Source: Siminovitchia sediminis
GTDB taxonomy: Bacteria; Bacillota; Bacilli; Bacillales; Bacillaceae_C
Direction of reading: 5' to 3'
Assembly (NCBI RefSeq): GCF_042680885.1
Contig: NZ_JBHUEO010000062.1
Span: 22,209 to 86,208, forward strand
DNA: 64,000 nucleotides
The position numbers and the translations under genes are program-made. This document shows, piece after piece, positions 9,321-17,450 of this stretch. The notes under the pieces were generated by a model, which was given only the letters and a program-made list of their open reading frames with translations, was not told the DNA's origin and searched no databases. Position 1 is the first letter of the stretch. Every line of letters begins with the position of its first letter.

Positions 9321-9662
9321 TTAACTACAAGAAATACGTGTGCCGCGCTCTTCAAGCTTTTTTAATTTTTCTTCCTGCTCAGGCAGCTGATCAAGAATCT
9401 GTTTGATAATAGGATAATATTCGTTATTTTTATTGATCGTGTGAAAGATCCATTGTCCCTTCCTCTCTTCTGTCAGCAGCCCTAAATCTTTCAGTTTTCT
9501 CACATGCTGGCTGATGGCCGGCTGGGTCATCTGAAATATCTCTACAAATTCACAAACACAAAAAGCTTGATGGTCCATTAGCTTCATCATGGTCAGCCTC
9601 GTTTGATCACCGAGCAACTTTAACATGCCAGCAGCTTTTTCTATGTCAAGAGAGGTTTGCAA
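9321..9662 (-). CDS. arsR: Arsenic-responsive repressor ArsR
   Basis: Winged-helix repressor of about 113 residues with the As(III)-binding pair CVC at the start of helix 3 (AFCVCEFVEIF) and recognition helix MTQPAISQHVRKL. A longer frame reaches GTG at 9695, but that codon lies in the operator. AAGGAGG at 9674-9680 lies before the TTG at 9662, so the shorter form is preferred despite the 11-base spacing. A second CxC-like C-terminal end (ISCS) could add a thiol ligand. It heads arsRBC and should autoregulate. Confidence 0.93.
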   Translation of the reverse strand: MQTSLDIEKAAGMLKLLGDQTRLTMMKLMDHQAFCVCEFVEIFQMTQPAISQHVRKLKDLGLLTEERKGQWIFHTINKNNEYYPIIKQILDQLPEQEEKLKKLEERGTRISCS

Positions 9663-9692
9663 TACGGTATTTTCCTCCTTTATTTGAAGATC

Positions 9693-9714
9693 CACATAAG
9701 TATATAGTTATGTG
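9693..9714 (-). promoter_or_regulatory. ArsR operator
   Basis: Perfect inverted repeat CACATAA-N8-TTATGTG, extended by an overlapping ATAAG...CTTAT pair (9696-9719), immediately upstream of arsR. Dyads of this kind are typical ArsR/SmtB operators. Confidence 0.75.
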
Positions 9715-9794
9715 CTTATATATTCAACATCCGTTTCAATTCAATACGGGGATGCCGTCATATGTCTTAAAATTTTTTTTATGAAAGGTATGAT

Positions 9795-9825
9795 TTGACT
9801 CGCAACTACATAGTAATGTTATAAT
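9795..9825 (+). promoter_or_regulatory. Promoter of the riboswitch-kinase transcript
   Basis: A TTGACT -35 element (9795-9800) and a perfect TATAAT -10 (9820-9825) preceded by TG one base upstream (extended -10). The spacer is 19 bases, long but tolerable with an extended -10. The start would be near 9832, at the 5' edge of the aptamer. Confidence 0.75.
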
Positions 9826-9834
9826 AATCAAACA

Positions 9835-9955
9835 AACTATCATGTTAAGGGGAGTAGCTATACAGCAAAGTCGTCAATACAGGAATATTTCCTCGGCTTT
9901 GCTGGCAGTGCTGGATGCTGTTTGCGAGACCTTACCAATTTTTGGTGAGGATTTC
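9835..9955 (+). promoter_or_regulatory. Manganese riboswitch (yybP-ykoY family) aptamer
   Basis: The two conserved internal-loop strands of the yybP-ykoY motif are present: AGGGGAGTAGC at about 9848-9858 and GAGACCTTACC ... GGTGAGG at 9926-9950. They are separated by a variable arm whose CAGCAAAG/CTTTGCTG ends pair. The family binds Mn(II) and normally switches on Mn or Ca exporters (MntP, TerC/YkoY, P-type ATPases). The P3 arm (9934-9946) is complementary over 12 bases to the terminator loop at 9973-9984, which gives an antiterminator. Confidence 0.9.
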
Positions 9956-9962
9956 CTGTTCG

Positions 9963-9998
9963 AAGACGTCATACCAAAAATTGGATGACGTCTTTTTT
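9963..9998 (+). terminator. Riboswitch-controlled intrinsic terminator
   Basis: The 9-bp stem AGACGTCAT/ATGACGTCT (9964-9972, 9985-9993), extended by CCAA/TTGG in its upper part, is followed by a T run. It lies between the aptamer and the kinase-like gene, as in transcriptional riboswitches. An ATG at 9985 is inside this hairpin and is not a sensible start. Confidence 0.88.
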
Positions 9999-10017
9999 AA
10001 TGAAAAGAGGTGCTCCA

Positions 10018-10695
10018 GTGAAATATCAACATTTAGCAGAAAGCGTAAAGTTCCAATATAAGGAACATAAACCCATTATAGTTTCTCATGCACCAACCCT
10101 ACAGCTGATCGGAATGGGAAGAAGTGCCGCTGTGTTTAAGATAGAACATACCGAGAAAGTACTAAAAGTTTTCTTCCCGGAGTTTGCGCATATCGCACAA
10201 GAGGAAGCATCAGTGTACGATCTTGTTCATCACCTTGATTACTACCCTGATATGTACGAATCCGGCCCGAATTATATTGTCATCGACTTCATTCATGGCT
10301 ATACATTTTTTGATTGCCTGACCCATGGAATTCCTTTATCGGAAAAAGACATCATGGAAGTGGATGATGCATTATCCCTTGCCAGAGAACAAGGGCTGAA
10401 CCCTTCAGACATCCATTTGAGAAACATCATATTAACTCCTGATCATCAAATAAAAGTAATAGACGTGGCACGGTTTCGCCAGTCGAAGAAATGCCATCAG
10501 TGGGAAGATTTAAAAAAGGGGTTTTACTATTTTTATGCCAAGCCGTTTTTTCCGAAAAAAATTCCCGCAAAGCTGCTCAATTCCATAGCATATTTTTATA
10601 AAAAATTATATCGGAAAGAACCCTTGGAAACTTCGTGGAGGGTATATGCCCGAACTGGGGGTATTCCGGATCACGGGCTTCATAAAGACAGTTAG
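10018..10695 (+). CDS. Divergent serine/threonine protein-kinase-like protein under Mn riboswitch control
   Basis: Predicted 225-residue cytosolic kinase-fold protein resembling B. subtilis YbdM/YrzF. It shows a glycine-rich loop (IGMGRSAAVF, 31-40), VAIK-type lysine K50 in VLKVF, acidic E62/E63, a catalytic loop SDIHLRN (D131, N136) and a metal-binding aspartate D149 in VIDVARF, where DFG has become DVA. The start is GTG at 10018 with AGAGGTG five bases before it; an upstream ATG at 9985 is in the terminator. The C-terminus is basic and aromatic. No exporter gene follows, so this is the only gene the Mn riboswitch can serve. Substrate unknown. Confidence 0.82.
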   Translation: MKYQHLAESVKFQYKEHKPIIVSHAPTLQLIGMGRSAAVFKIEHTEKVLKVFFPEFAHIAQEEASVYDLVHHLDYYPDMYESGPNYIVIDFIHGYTFFDCLTHGIPLSEKDIMEVDDALSLAREQGLNPSDIHLRNIILTPDHQIKVIDVARFRQSKKCHQWEDLKKGFYYFYAKPFFPKKIPAKLLNSIAYFYKKLYRKEPLETSWRVYARTGGIPDHGLHKDS

Positions 10696-10804
10696 CAGGG
10701 ACTCACACAAGGTGGGCTCTTCTCCCATGCTATCCGGTTCTGAAAGTAAGAAGAAAATTGCATAGAGGGATTTGACGTGTTTCGGATATGTTTTCACCAT
10801 TAAT

Positions 10805-10830
10805 AAAAAGTCCCAAAAAGGGGACTTTTT
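10805..10830. terminator. Bidirectional terminator between kinase-like gene and pyridoxal kinase
   Basis: Perfect stem AAAAAGTCCC/GGGACTTTTT with a 6-base loop; T runs on both strands serve the convergent genes on either side. Confidence 0.9.
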
Positions 10831-10880
10831 ATTTTTGGCCGCAGCAGTTTAGACCTTCCATTATCCAGGTTAAAAGCTTT

Positions 10881-11729
10881 CTATAATAACATACTCAAAA
10901 ATTTTTCAAAATTGACGCCTTCTATTTCCGGAATTTGCTCCAAGCTGGTATCCTGTATAGCTGCTTCCAGGAATTTTTCTGCTAGTCGGATTGATTTTCC
11001 AAAATCCTCCCCGCGCATCATGCTTCCCATGATCACAGATGCAAATAGATCACCGGTACCAGAATAATTCTCACCATTATAGGGCGTCGCGTGATAAAAT
11101 ACTTTTTCCCCATTCACATACATATTTCCAATATATTGCTTGCTTGGATTAGGTGCAGGCGGATTGATACCAGTGATAATCACATGGGCATTCGTAACCT
11201 GCTGTAAAATACTTCCGGCTTCTTCTATGGCTTTTAGAAAGTCTTGTTCATTTGAATAACGATGCAGTTTCTCGTAAGACAGCCCCGTTAATAGGCAAAC
11301 CTCCGTAATATTGGGAGTAACTACGTCGGCACATTTCACGAGTTCTTTCATGCGTTCCAGCAATGGATCTGTAGTAAGTTTGTAGGCTTCGCCTCGATCT
11401 CCCATGACGGGATCAACAAGCAGCACCGTTTCCTTTTTGTAAAATGTATCCAAAAATTGGAAAATGTGATTAATTTGTTCTTCCCCGGTTACGAAGCCGG
11501 TATGTATTCCGTCAAAAGTGACATTCAGTTTGCTCCATTCCTCTTGGAAATATGGCATGTTTGATGTCAAATCTTCATAAAAAAAACTTGGAAAATCCGT
11601 TTGCGCAGACAATACGGCTGTTGGCAAAGGACAAGCCTGCACTCCCATGACGGAAAGAACCGGTATAGCAGCTGTCAATGAACATTTACCAAATGACGAC
11701 AAATCCTGTATTACAGCGACTTTTTTCAT
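10881..11729 (-). CDS. pdxK: Pyridoxal/pyridoxamine kinase (PdxY/PdxK-like)
   Basis: Ribokinase-fold enzyme of 282 residues that phosphorylates B6 vitamers for the PLP salvage pathway. The N-terminal QDLSSFGKCSL and the later GTGDLFAS anion-hole/catalytic aspartate motif mark the PdxY type rather than ThiD. The ATG at 11729 is preceded by GGAGG with 5-base spacing; an in-frame TTG 15 bases upstream overlaps that site and is unlikely. Monocistronic, convergent with the kinase-like gene. Confidence 0.9.
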   Translation of the reverse strand: MKKVAVIQDLSSFGKCSLTAAIPVLSVMGVQACPLPTAVLSAQTDFPSFFYEDLTSNMPYFQEEWSKLNVTFDGIHTGFVTGEEQINHIFQFLDTFYKKETVLLVDPVMGDRGEAYKLTTDPLLERMKELVKCADVVTPNITEVCLLTGLSYEKLHRYSNEQDFLKAIEEAGSILQQVTNAHVIITGINPPAPNPSKQYIGNMYVNGEKVFYHATPYNGENYSGTGDLFASVIMGSMMRGEDFGKSIRLAEKFLEAAIQDTSLEQIPEIEGVNFEKFLSMLL

Positions 11730-11827
11730 ATATGCCTCCAACAATGTATCTATGATTGATGCTAATCTTATTACATCAAAAAAAAAGAGATAAATCTATA
11801 GCCAAAGTGACAGTAGTCCGTACAAAG

Positions 11828-11859
11828 AAGAACGAATTCCGCCTGGGGAATTCGTTCTT
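11828..11859 (-). terminator. Terminator-like hairpin downstream of the broken NmrA-like gene
   Basis: Perfect 13-bp inverted repeat AAGAACGAATTCC/GGAATTCGTTCTT with a short T-rich tail on the minus strand. Confidence 0.65.
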
Positions 11860-11891
11860 TATAAAAAGGAATCGCATAGTTTTTTAAGCCG

Positions 11892-12528
11892 CTACTCCGT
11901 TTCCCCGACAACTGTAAATCGTTCATTCACATGTTGCGGATTTTCAATTTCATCCACAACGGCAATGGCAAAGTCTGCATAGCTGATATAACTTTCACCT
12001 TTTGAATTAACAAGAAGATGGTCTTTTCCATTCTCATAAGATCCCGTTCTTTCCTTCTGGATCAAATATTGCAGAGGGGCTGACAAATGTCCATGTGATA
12101 TTTGAGGTTGCTTGTAACTCTTCCAAGTTTCGACCCTGACCTTTGGCAGTGGGGAGAAATACATCCGGGAAATCCGGTGTATCCATTACCTGAACAGTTT
12201 TATTTTCATCTGCATAGAGACTTCCGGCTCCACCTACAATGATGGCTCTTGTGTTTGTTCCTTTTAACGCCTCAATTAAAGCATGTCCGGCATCCACATG
12301 CGCCTGCTCTTCACCAAGGGGAGCACCGAATGCATTAACAACTGCGTCAAACATTTTTACATCATCTGATGTAAGGTCAAAAATACTTTTCTCAAGGACA
12401 TGAACGCCTGAATCCTTCATTTTCAAAGTATCCCTTACAATCGCTGTTACTTCATGTCCCCGACTGACTGCCTCTTTTAAAATAAGACTTCCGGCTTTAC
12501 CGCTCGCACCAATGATTCCAATTTTCAT
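11892..12528 (-). pseudogene. NAD(P)H-binding (NmrA/YwnB-like) reductase gene, frameshifted
   Basis: The 5' part (from ATG at 12528) encodes a Rossmann N-terminus, MKIGIIGASGKAG, and runs to ...FDPEGKNGIL before a stop. The expected continuation, RTGSYENGKDHLL...FTVVGE, is in a second frame ending at 11892. The break is at about 12047-12055 in GGAAAGAACGGG; losing one base or gaining two would restore a product of about 212 residues, the length of YwnB-type proteins. It is a real frameshift mutation or a sequencing error. Neighbours are FMN reductase and flavin monooxygenase genes on the same strand. Confidence 0.85.
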
Positions 12529-12555
12529 TTATTTGTCTTCCAATTGAATGTATTT

Positions 12556-12597
12556 TTAAAAAAGAATATCAGACCCTGCATGGAGTCTGATATTCTT
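12556..12597 (-). terminator. Terminator of the FMN reductase gene
   Basis: Perfect 13-bp stem AAGAATATCAGAC/GTCTGATATTCTT (12562-12574, 12585-12597) followed by Ts on the minus strand. Confidence 0.9.
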
Positions 12598-12611
12598 ATA
12601 AGGATCGATGT

Positions 12612-13160
12612 TTAGCGGATCGTTTTTAATGCCCCGCTCCAGGCGAGCACTTCATCAAGCATCGTATTTACATTATTCAAATGCAGATCTTGCGGCTTAA
12701 ACTCCGATCCATCCACAAAATCAGTGAATAAGCTCAACGTTGGATGTGTGCGAACATCTGCAACTTTCTGTTCTGCAAGAATTCCGCGTAAATGTTCAGC
12801 GGCACGAGCTCCGCCGGTAGAACCATAGCTTACGATGCCGGCAGCTTTGTCATACCAAGCTTCACGGGCAAAATCGATCGCGTTTTTTAACGCCCCTGTT
12901 ATACTGTGATTATATTCTTGAACAATGAAGACAAATCCATCAAGGTTTGCCAGTTTCTCATTCCAAGCAGCAATACCTGGCTCCGTTCCATCCGTTGTTC
13001 CTAAAAATGGAAGCTGAAAATCAGCAATATCTACAATCTCATAATTTGCATCTCCACGTTTGTCGGCAATTCCTTTTACCCATTCTCCTACTTGAGGACT
13101 TACACGTCCTTCACGAGTGCTCCCCAAAATAATGCCAATGTTTAATTTTTCTGTAGTCAT
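12612..13160 (-). CDS. NADPH-dependent FMN reductase
   Basis: Flavodoxin-fold oxidoreductase of 182 residues. The FMN phosphate loop is GSTREGRVS near the start, followed by QEYNHSITGALKNAID and YGSTGGARA, which are hallmarks of the NADPH:FMN/quinone reductase family. AAGGAGG nine bases before the ATG at 13160 supports this start. A longer form from ATG 13211 adds MGFLDRLFGKQTKEEE and also has a usable site (AGGGGTG), so two starts are possible. Next to a luciferase-type monooxygenase, it may supply reduced flavin or reduce quinones and azo dyes. Confidence 0.85.
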   Translation of the reverse strand: MTTEKLNIGIILGSTREGRVSPQVGEWVKGIADKRGDANYEIVDIADFQLPFLGTTDGTEPGIAAWNEKLANLDGFVFIVQEYNHSITGALKNAIDFAREAWYDKAAGIVSYGSTGGARAAEHLRGILAEQKVADVRTHPTLSLFTDFVDGSEFKPQDLHLNNVNTMLDEVLAWSGALKTIR

Positions 13161-13232
13161 TGTTTCTTCCTCCTTCGTTTGCTTACCAAATAATCTATCT
13201 AAAAAACCCATGATTACACCCCTATAAAAAAA

Positions 13233-14279
13233 TTATTCACTCGTTTCTCTTCGAACAATTGGAGCTATTTCGGATGCAAGCAATTCTATTCCTTTTGCTA
13301 CATTCTTAAACGGCTGGCCTCCAATATCTAACTGTGCCAGGAACCGTTGATGCCCAAAGAGTTCGTATTGCTGAAGGATCTTTTCCACAATCTGCTGCGG
13401 ACTCCCTACAAACAATGCAGTTTCCGGACCGGCCAATTGTTCGAAGTCACTTCTTGACATACGTGTTCCCATTCCACGCTGGAGATTTACATATTCCCAG
13501 TAATTAGAGTAATAAGGATAAAACTCGTCTTTTGCCTCCTGGGTCGTTTTCGCTGCATAAATATGGCCGGTCACACCAATCTTTAATGCTTCCGTTTTGT
13601 GTCCTGTTTCCAGTCCCGTTTGACGATAGAGGTCGGCCAGCGGCTTAAAACGTCTTGGATCGCCGCCCAAGATTGCTAAAGCCATCCCCGTCCCAAACCT
13701 TCCGGCACGAACAGCACTTTCAGGTGAACCTCCAACTCCGATCCAAACAGGCAATTTTTCTTGTATCGGTCTGGGGGCAATTTCAGCATTTCTTAAAGGA
13801 GAACGGAACTTACCGGACCATGTGACCGTCTCATTGTCGTTCAGCTGTAACAGGAGGTCCATATGTTCTTCAAACAATTCATCATAATCGTTTGTGCTAT
13901 AGCCAAAAAGAGGAAAAGATTCTATAAATGCTCCCCTGCCGGCCAGTATTTCTGCTCGGCCATTCGAAAGGACATCCAAGGTAGCAAAATCTTCAAATAG
14001 ACGAACAGGATCAAGCGTACTTAAAAAACTTGTTGCACTCGTTAATTTAATTTGTTTTGTTGCTTGTGCAATAGCAGCCAATATCACCGCAGGTGAAGCA
14101 GAAGCGTAATCCAGACGGTGATGCTCTCCTACTCCAAATACATCCAGTCCTGCCTCATCCGCAAGTTTTGCCGCTTGAATGATATCCTGTATTCTATCCT
14201 TGGCCGTTATCGTCTCTCCTGTAAGGGGATCCGTCCCTATATCCGCAAGGGTGTAAATACCAATTTCCATAGCCGACAA
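13233..14279 (-). CDS. LLM-class (bacterial luciferase-like) flavin monooxygenase
   Basis: TIM-barrel oxidoreductase of 348 residues using reduced FMN/F420-type flavin. FGVGEHH and the segments around ILAGRGAFIESFPLFG and PVWIGVGGSPESAVRAG are typical of this superfamily. The start is TTG at 14279 because AGGAGG lies seven bases before it; the nearby ATG (14270) is too far away. Downstream of the CatD/CatE-like genes and upstream of an FMN reductase, which could supply its flavin. Substrate unknown. Confidence 0.88.
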   Translation of the reverse strand: MSAMEIGIYTLADIGTDPLTGETITAKDRIQDIIQAAKLADEAGLDVFGVGEHHRLDYASASPAVILAAIAQATKQIKLTSATSFLSTLDPVRLFEDFATLDVLSNGRAEILAGRGAFIESFPLFGYSTNDYDELFEEHMDLLLQLNDNETVTWSGKFRSPLRNAEIAPRPIQEKLPVWIGVGGSPESAVRAGRFGTGMALAILGGDPRRFKPLADLYRQTGLETGHKTEALKIGVTGHIYAAKTTQEAKDEFYPYYSNYWEYVNLQRGMGTRMSRSDFEQLAGPETALFVGSPQQIVEKILQQYELFGHQRFLAQLDIGGQPFKNVAKGIELLASEIAPIVRRETSE

Positions 14280-14296
14280 TTGGATGCCTCCTGTCT

Positions 14297-15151
14297 TTAT
14301 ACAGCTAACTCGATGCGATGTCCCGAAGGATCAAAGGTGATGACATGATGATTTTCTGTTAATACCTCTGCACCGATCTGCTTCAAATTTATTACTGCTT
14401 GATTACGAGCCTCTTCATGATTAAAAACGAGCGTAAACGATTCGAGGCCTGTACTATTTTTAGCCGGAGCCTTTGCCCCTATACCACTCCACGTGTTTAC
14501 CCCTATATGATAGTGATATTTTCCATAGGAAAGAAATAATGCCTGTTCTCCATATCGATTGACCACATCCATGCCCAGTCCCTTTACGTAAAATGCTTCT
14601 GTCTGAATAAGTTCTGATACATGTAAATGAATGTGACCCATGACCGTTTCAGCCGGCATTCCTTGCCAAGGCTTATCCGGAGCATGTTTGAGCAAATTGT
14701 CAAAATCAAGCGGGTCCACTGCCATGGCCACTTCTTCCCCGCCCCAACTCCATTCAGAAGGGGCTCTGTCGATATAAATTTCAATTTCATTCTCATCAGG
14801 ATCATATAATTACAAGGCTTCACTGACAAGGTGATCCGATGACCCAAAGCCAAAGCCAATGCCTTTGTCTTCTAAATGCAGTACAAAGCTCGCCAGATCT
14901 GACTTTTTTGCCAGCCGCAGTGCAAAATGATACAACCCTGTTGTTCTTCCTTGTTTTGGTACGACATTTGCAGGCTTTTCCAATGATAAAATACTAGTCT
15001 TTCCATCAATTGTAAGTTGGACTGACGAGGATGTTTGCTCTAAAATATTGAACCCCATGATTTTTTGATAAAATTGTAAAGAACGCTCCATGTTTTGCAC
15101 TTTAATTTTTACATGTCCGACAAAGGTTGTCGGTTTCTTGTGGAATTCCAT
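14297..15151 (-). pseudogene. catE: CatE-like ring-cleaving dioxygenase (two VOC domains), interrupted by one nonsense codon
   Basis: A single frame of 284 sense positions would encode a two-domain VOC protein of the catechol-2,3-dioxygenase (B. subtilis CatE/YfiE) type. The first domain begins VGHVKIKVQNMERSLQFYQ and the second GHIHLHVSELIQTEAFY, ending HRIELAV. At 14810-14812 the frame contains TAA, followed in the same frame by LYDPDENEIEIYIDRAPSEW, where homologues have Tyr. A TAC/TAT to TAA change would explain it. Start ATG 15151 with AGGAGG. It follows a DoxX gene, like catDE. Real nonsense mutation versus base-call error is undecided. Confidence 0.85.
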
Positions 15152-15161
15152 CCTAAACCTC

Positions 15162-15566
15162 CTAGTTGTTACCGGAGTTAAATAATTTTCGATCCAAAGA
15201 TAAGAACGATTTGTCAGCTAATATGAAATAAATCGACATGGCCAGTAATGCGAGGTCCAATTCGTATCCCGCCATTTGACCATTGCCGAGGAATCCAGCC
15301 GGAAGTTTTGCTGTGAGAATAGCCCCTGCCAAAATCACTGCAAACAATATAGCAATGACTCTTGTTCCTAAGCCTAAAATCAGGGCAATACCTCCAACCA
15401 GCTCTATAGCAGCCACTGCATAGGCAAGGAATCCAGGTATACCGATACTGTCAAAAAACCCTACTGTATTTGAAATTCCGTCTTGGAATTTTGCTAAGCC
15501 ATGAATGAAGAATGTAAGGCCTAAGATGATTCTTAAAACAATTTTCCCAATTTCCTGTGTATTCAC
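15162..15566 (-). CDS. catD: DoxX-family membrane protein (CatD-like)
   Basis: Integral membrane protein of 134 residues with four predicted helices (IVLRIILGLTFFIHGLAKF, then AYAVAAIELVGGIALILGLG, VIAILFAVILAGAI and the C-terminal helix), typical of the DoxX/MhqP/CatD family. These accompany quinone/catechol detoxification enzymes in Bacillus. The start is GTG at 15566 with AAAGGAGAG upstream. It is the first gene of the catD-catE-like unit, ten bases before catE. Confidence 0.88.
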   Translation of the reverse strand: MNTQEIGKIVLRIILGLTFFIHGLAKFQDGISNTVGFFDSIGIPGFLAYAVAAIELVGGIALILGLGTRVIAILFAVILAGAILTAKLPAGFLGNGQMAGYELDLALLAMSIYFILADKSFLSLDRKLFNSGNN

Positions 15567-15586
15567 TTTTACTCTCCTTTCTTTAG

Positions 15587-15643
15587 TTACTTACTTTGCG
15601 TAACCTAGTTTATTATTAATACTTATTGTTGTCAAGTAAGTAA
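15587..15643 (-). promoter_or_regulatory. catDE-type promoter framed by inverted repeats
   Basis: On the minus strand TTGACA (15630-15635) and TAAACT (15607-15612) are 17 bases apart. A perfect 10-bp inverted repeat, TTACTTACTT (15587-15596) / AAGTAAGTAA (15634-15643), encloses the promoter: one arm abuts the -35, the other lies just past the start. The proximal arm also forms GTTAC-N9-GTAAC. This suggests a MarR/DUF24-type repressor such as CatR or YodB; the regulator itself is not in the window. Confidence 0.7.
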
Positions 15644-15659
15644 TTTTGCCAATTATATT

Positions 15660-16321
15660 ATACTCATTCATGAGGTGCTTCAAGATAGGGTTTTATAATA
15701 TTTTGAGGAAAGGGAAAGCTAACACTCTTAGTTGACACACTCATTGAATCACTATCAAACTGCCTACTTATTGGAAAATAAATGCAAAACCATTACATTA
15801 AAAAAGCTGAATCAGTTGATCCAGCCTAAATGTTTTTTATTGAATTTTTATATCCTCTTTTTTTGTCACAAGCGAAATATATGTAAGATCATTTCAACAC
15901 CGTTTTATTCAATCACTACATTCTCTTTATCTGTGTCAGGTTGATTAAATGATAAGGTACCTGGCTCTGCTAGAGATGGATGATTTTTACCAAATACAAA
16001 TTACAAAAAAAAGGCCTCCCGAAGTGTTTGCCCCGGAAAAGCCACACTTGCGCTAGTTTCCTCCCTGCTTTCTTTCGAAAGCAGCGATGGATCAAGCAGG
16101 GCATAAGAATAACAACCATATATCAATTGAATCTCTCTTCCAGTCAACTGAAAGATTTAGTACTTGTGTATGATATGTTCGGTTGTATGACTCAATATCA
16201 ACATTTTCTTTACAACCTCAATTATATTCTTACTTGATAAACCATCTAAATGAATTTTTAAAAGCAAATACAGCCTTTACACTTTAAAAGACATTTTTCT
16301 TTGTTTAGTTCTTTATCCTTA
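15660..16321. other. Gene-free AT-rich stretch
   Basis: About 660 bases between the catD promoter and the dihydrouridine synthase stop. Short open frames (for example 15732-15944 and 15980-16237 on plus) lack a ribosome binding site and resemble no family I know. I see no RNA gene or repeat here. Confidence 0.5.
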
Positions 16322-17293
16322 CTAGCAATCATTGCCCAACACAAAGTGGTCAAGCAATGCGCGCACTTCATCTGTTGACTCTGTACTCATTAATTGATGC
16401 CTTAATTCACTCGCCCCTCGAAACCCTCGAACATAGATCTTAAAAAAACGCTGAAGAGGTTTGAATGGACGAGGCTCTAATTCTTTTGAATATTGATCAT
16501 GGAGATCAAGGTGCACCCTTAAAAGATCCAGCAATTCCCGACTGCTATGCTTTTTTGGCTCTTTTTCAAAGGCAAACGGGTTTTTAAAAATGCCACGCCC
16601 AATCATAATTCCATCAACCCCGTACTGATGAGCAAGTTCCAAGCCCGTTTGTCGGTCCGGAATATCCCCATTTATGGTTAAAAGAGTATGGGGTGCTATC
16701 GTGTCTCGAAGTTCCTTAATTTCCGGAATCAGTTCCCAATGCGCATCGACTTTACTCATTTCTTTTCGGGTACGGAGATGAATAGAAAGATTTACGATGT
16801 CTTGCTTCAATAAATGTGTCAGCCAGCCGCGCCATTCATTTATGTCCGTGTAACCCAGTCTGGTCTTTACACTTACAGGCAATCCTCCTGCTTTTGCCGC
16901 CTGTATGACATCTGCTGCCACTTCCGGACGGAGAATCAGACCGGCTCCCTTCCCATTCGATGCCACATTAGGTACAGGACAGCCCATATTGATATCTATA
17001 CCCCGAAATCCTTGTTCGGCCATTCCAAAACTCATTTGCCGAAAATATTCGGGCTTATCTCCCCATATATGAGCCACAATGGGTTGTTCATCTTCCGTAA
17101 AAGTCAAACGCCCACGGACACTTTGCTGCCCTTCCGGGTGACAATAACTCTCTGTGTTTGTAAACTCCGTAAAAAACACATTTGGCCTGGCTGCTTTACT
17201 CACGACATGGCGGAAAACTACATCCGTCACATCTTCCATTGGCGCGAGTACAAAAAATGGCCTGGGTAAATCATTCCAAAAATTATCTGTCAT
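16322..17293 (-). CDS. dus: tRNA-dihydrouridine synthase
   Basis: FMN enzyme of about 323 residues that reduces uridine to dihydrouridine in the tRNA D-loop using NADPH. APMEDVTDVVFR begins the TIM barrel and the catalytic cysteine lies in DINMGCPVPN. VSVKTRLGY and GIMIGRGIFKNP bind FMN. I prefer the ATG at 17293 (MTDNFW); a TTG four codons earlier sits against the GAGAGG site. It is separate from the second Bacillus dus, which usually lies by lysS. A degraded copy of its 5' end lies about 200 bases upstream. Confidence 0.9.
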   Translation of the reverse strand: MTDNFWNDLPRPFFVLAPMEDVTDVVFRHVVSKAARPNVFFTEFTNTESYCHPEGQQSVRGRLTFTEDEQPIVAHIWGDKPEYFRQMSFGMAEQGFRGIDINMGCPVPNVASNGKGAGLILRPEVAADVIQAAKAGGLPVSVKTRLGYTDINEWRGWLTHLLKQDIVNLSIHLRTRKEMSKVDAHWELIPEIKELRDTIAPHTLLTINGDIPDRQTGLELAHQYGVDGIMIGRGIFKNPFAFEKEPKKHSSRELLDLLRVHLDLHDQYSKELEPRPFKPLQRFFKIYVRGFRGASELRHQLMSTESTDEVRALLDHFVLGNDC

Positions 17294-17450
17294 AATTTTT
17301 TTCAACCTCTCATTATGGAATTACCGGTTGGCACTTGTCCCATAAATAAAAATATAAAGTTGCCAAAACATCAAAGAAAATGAGGCGAACAGGAAAAGAC
17401 CCGAAAATTAAAAATATCTTTTTCCACTAACACCAGCTCTGACTATATGG

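Noticed and set aside
9985..10017. Upstream ATG extension of the kinase-like gene
   Set aside because: The ATG lies in the terminator stem of the riboswitch and has no ribosome site; GTG 10018 does.
15980..16237. 85-codon plus frame
   Set aside because: No ribosome site and no recognisable pattern in an AT-rich gap.
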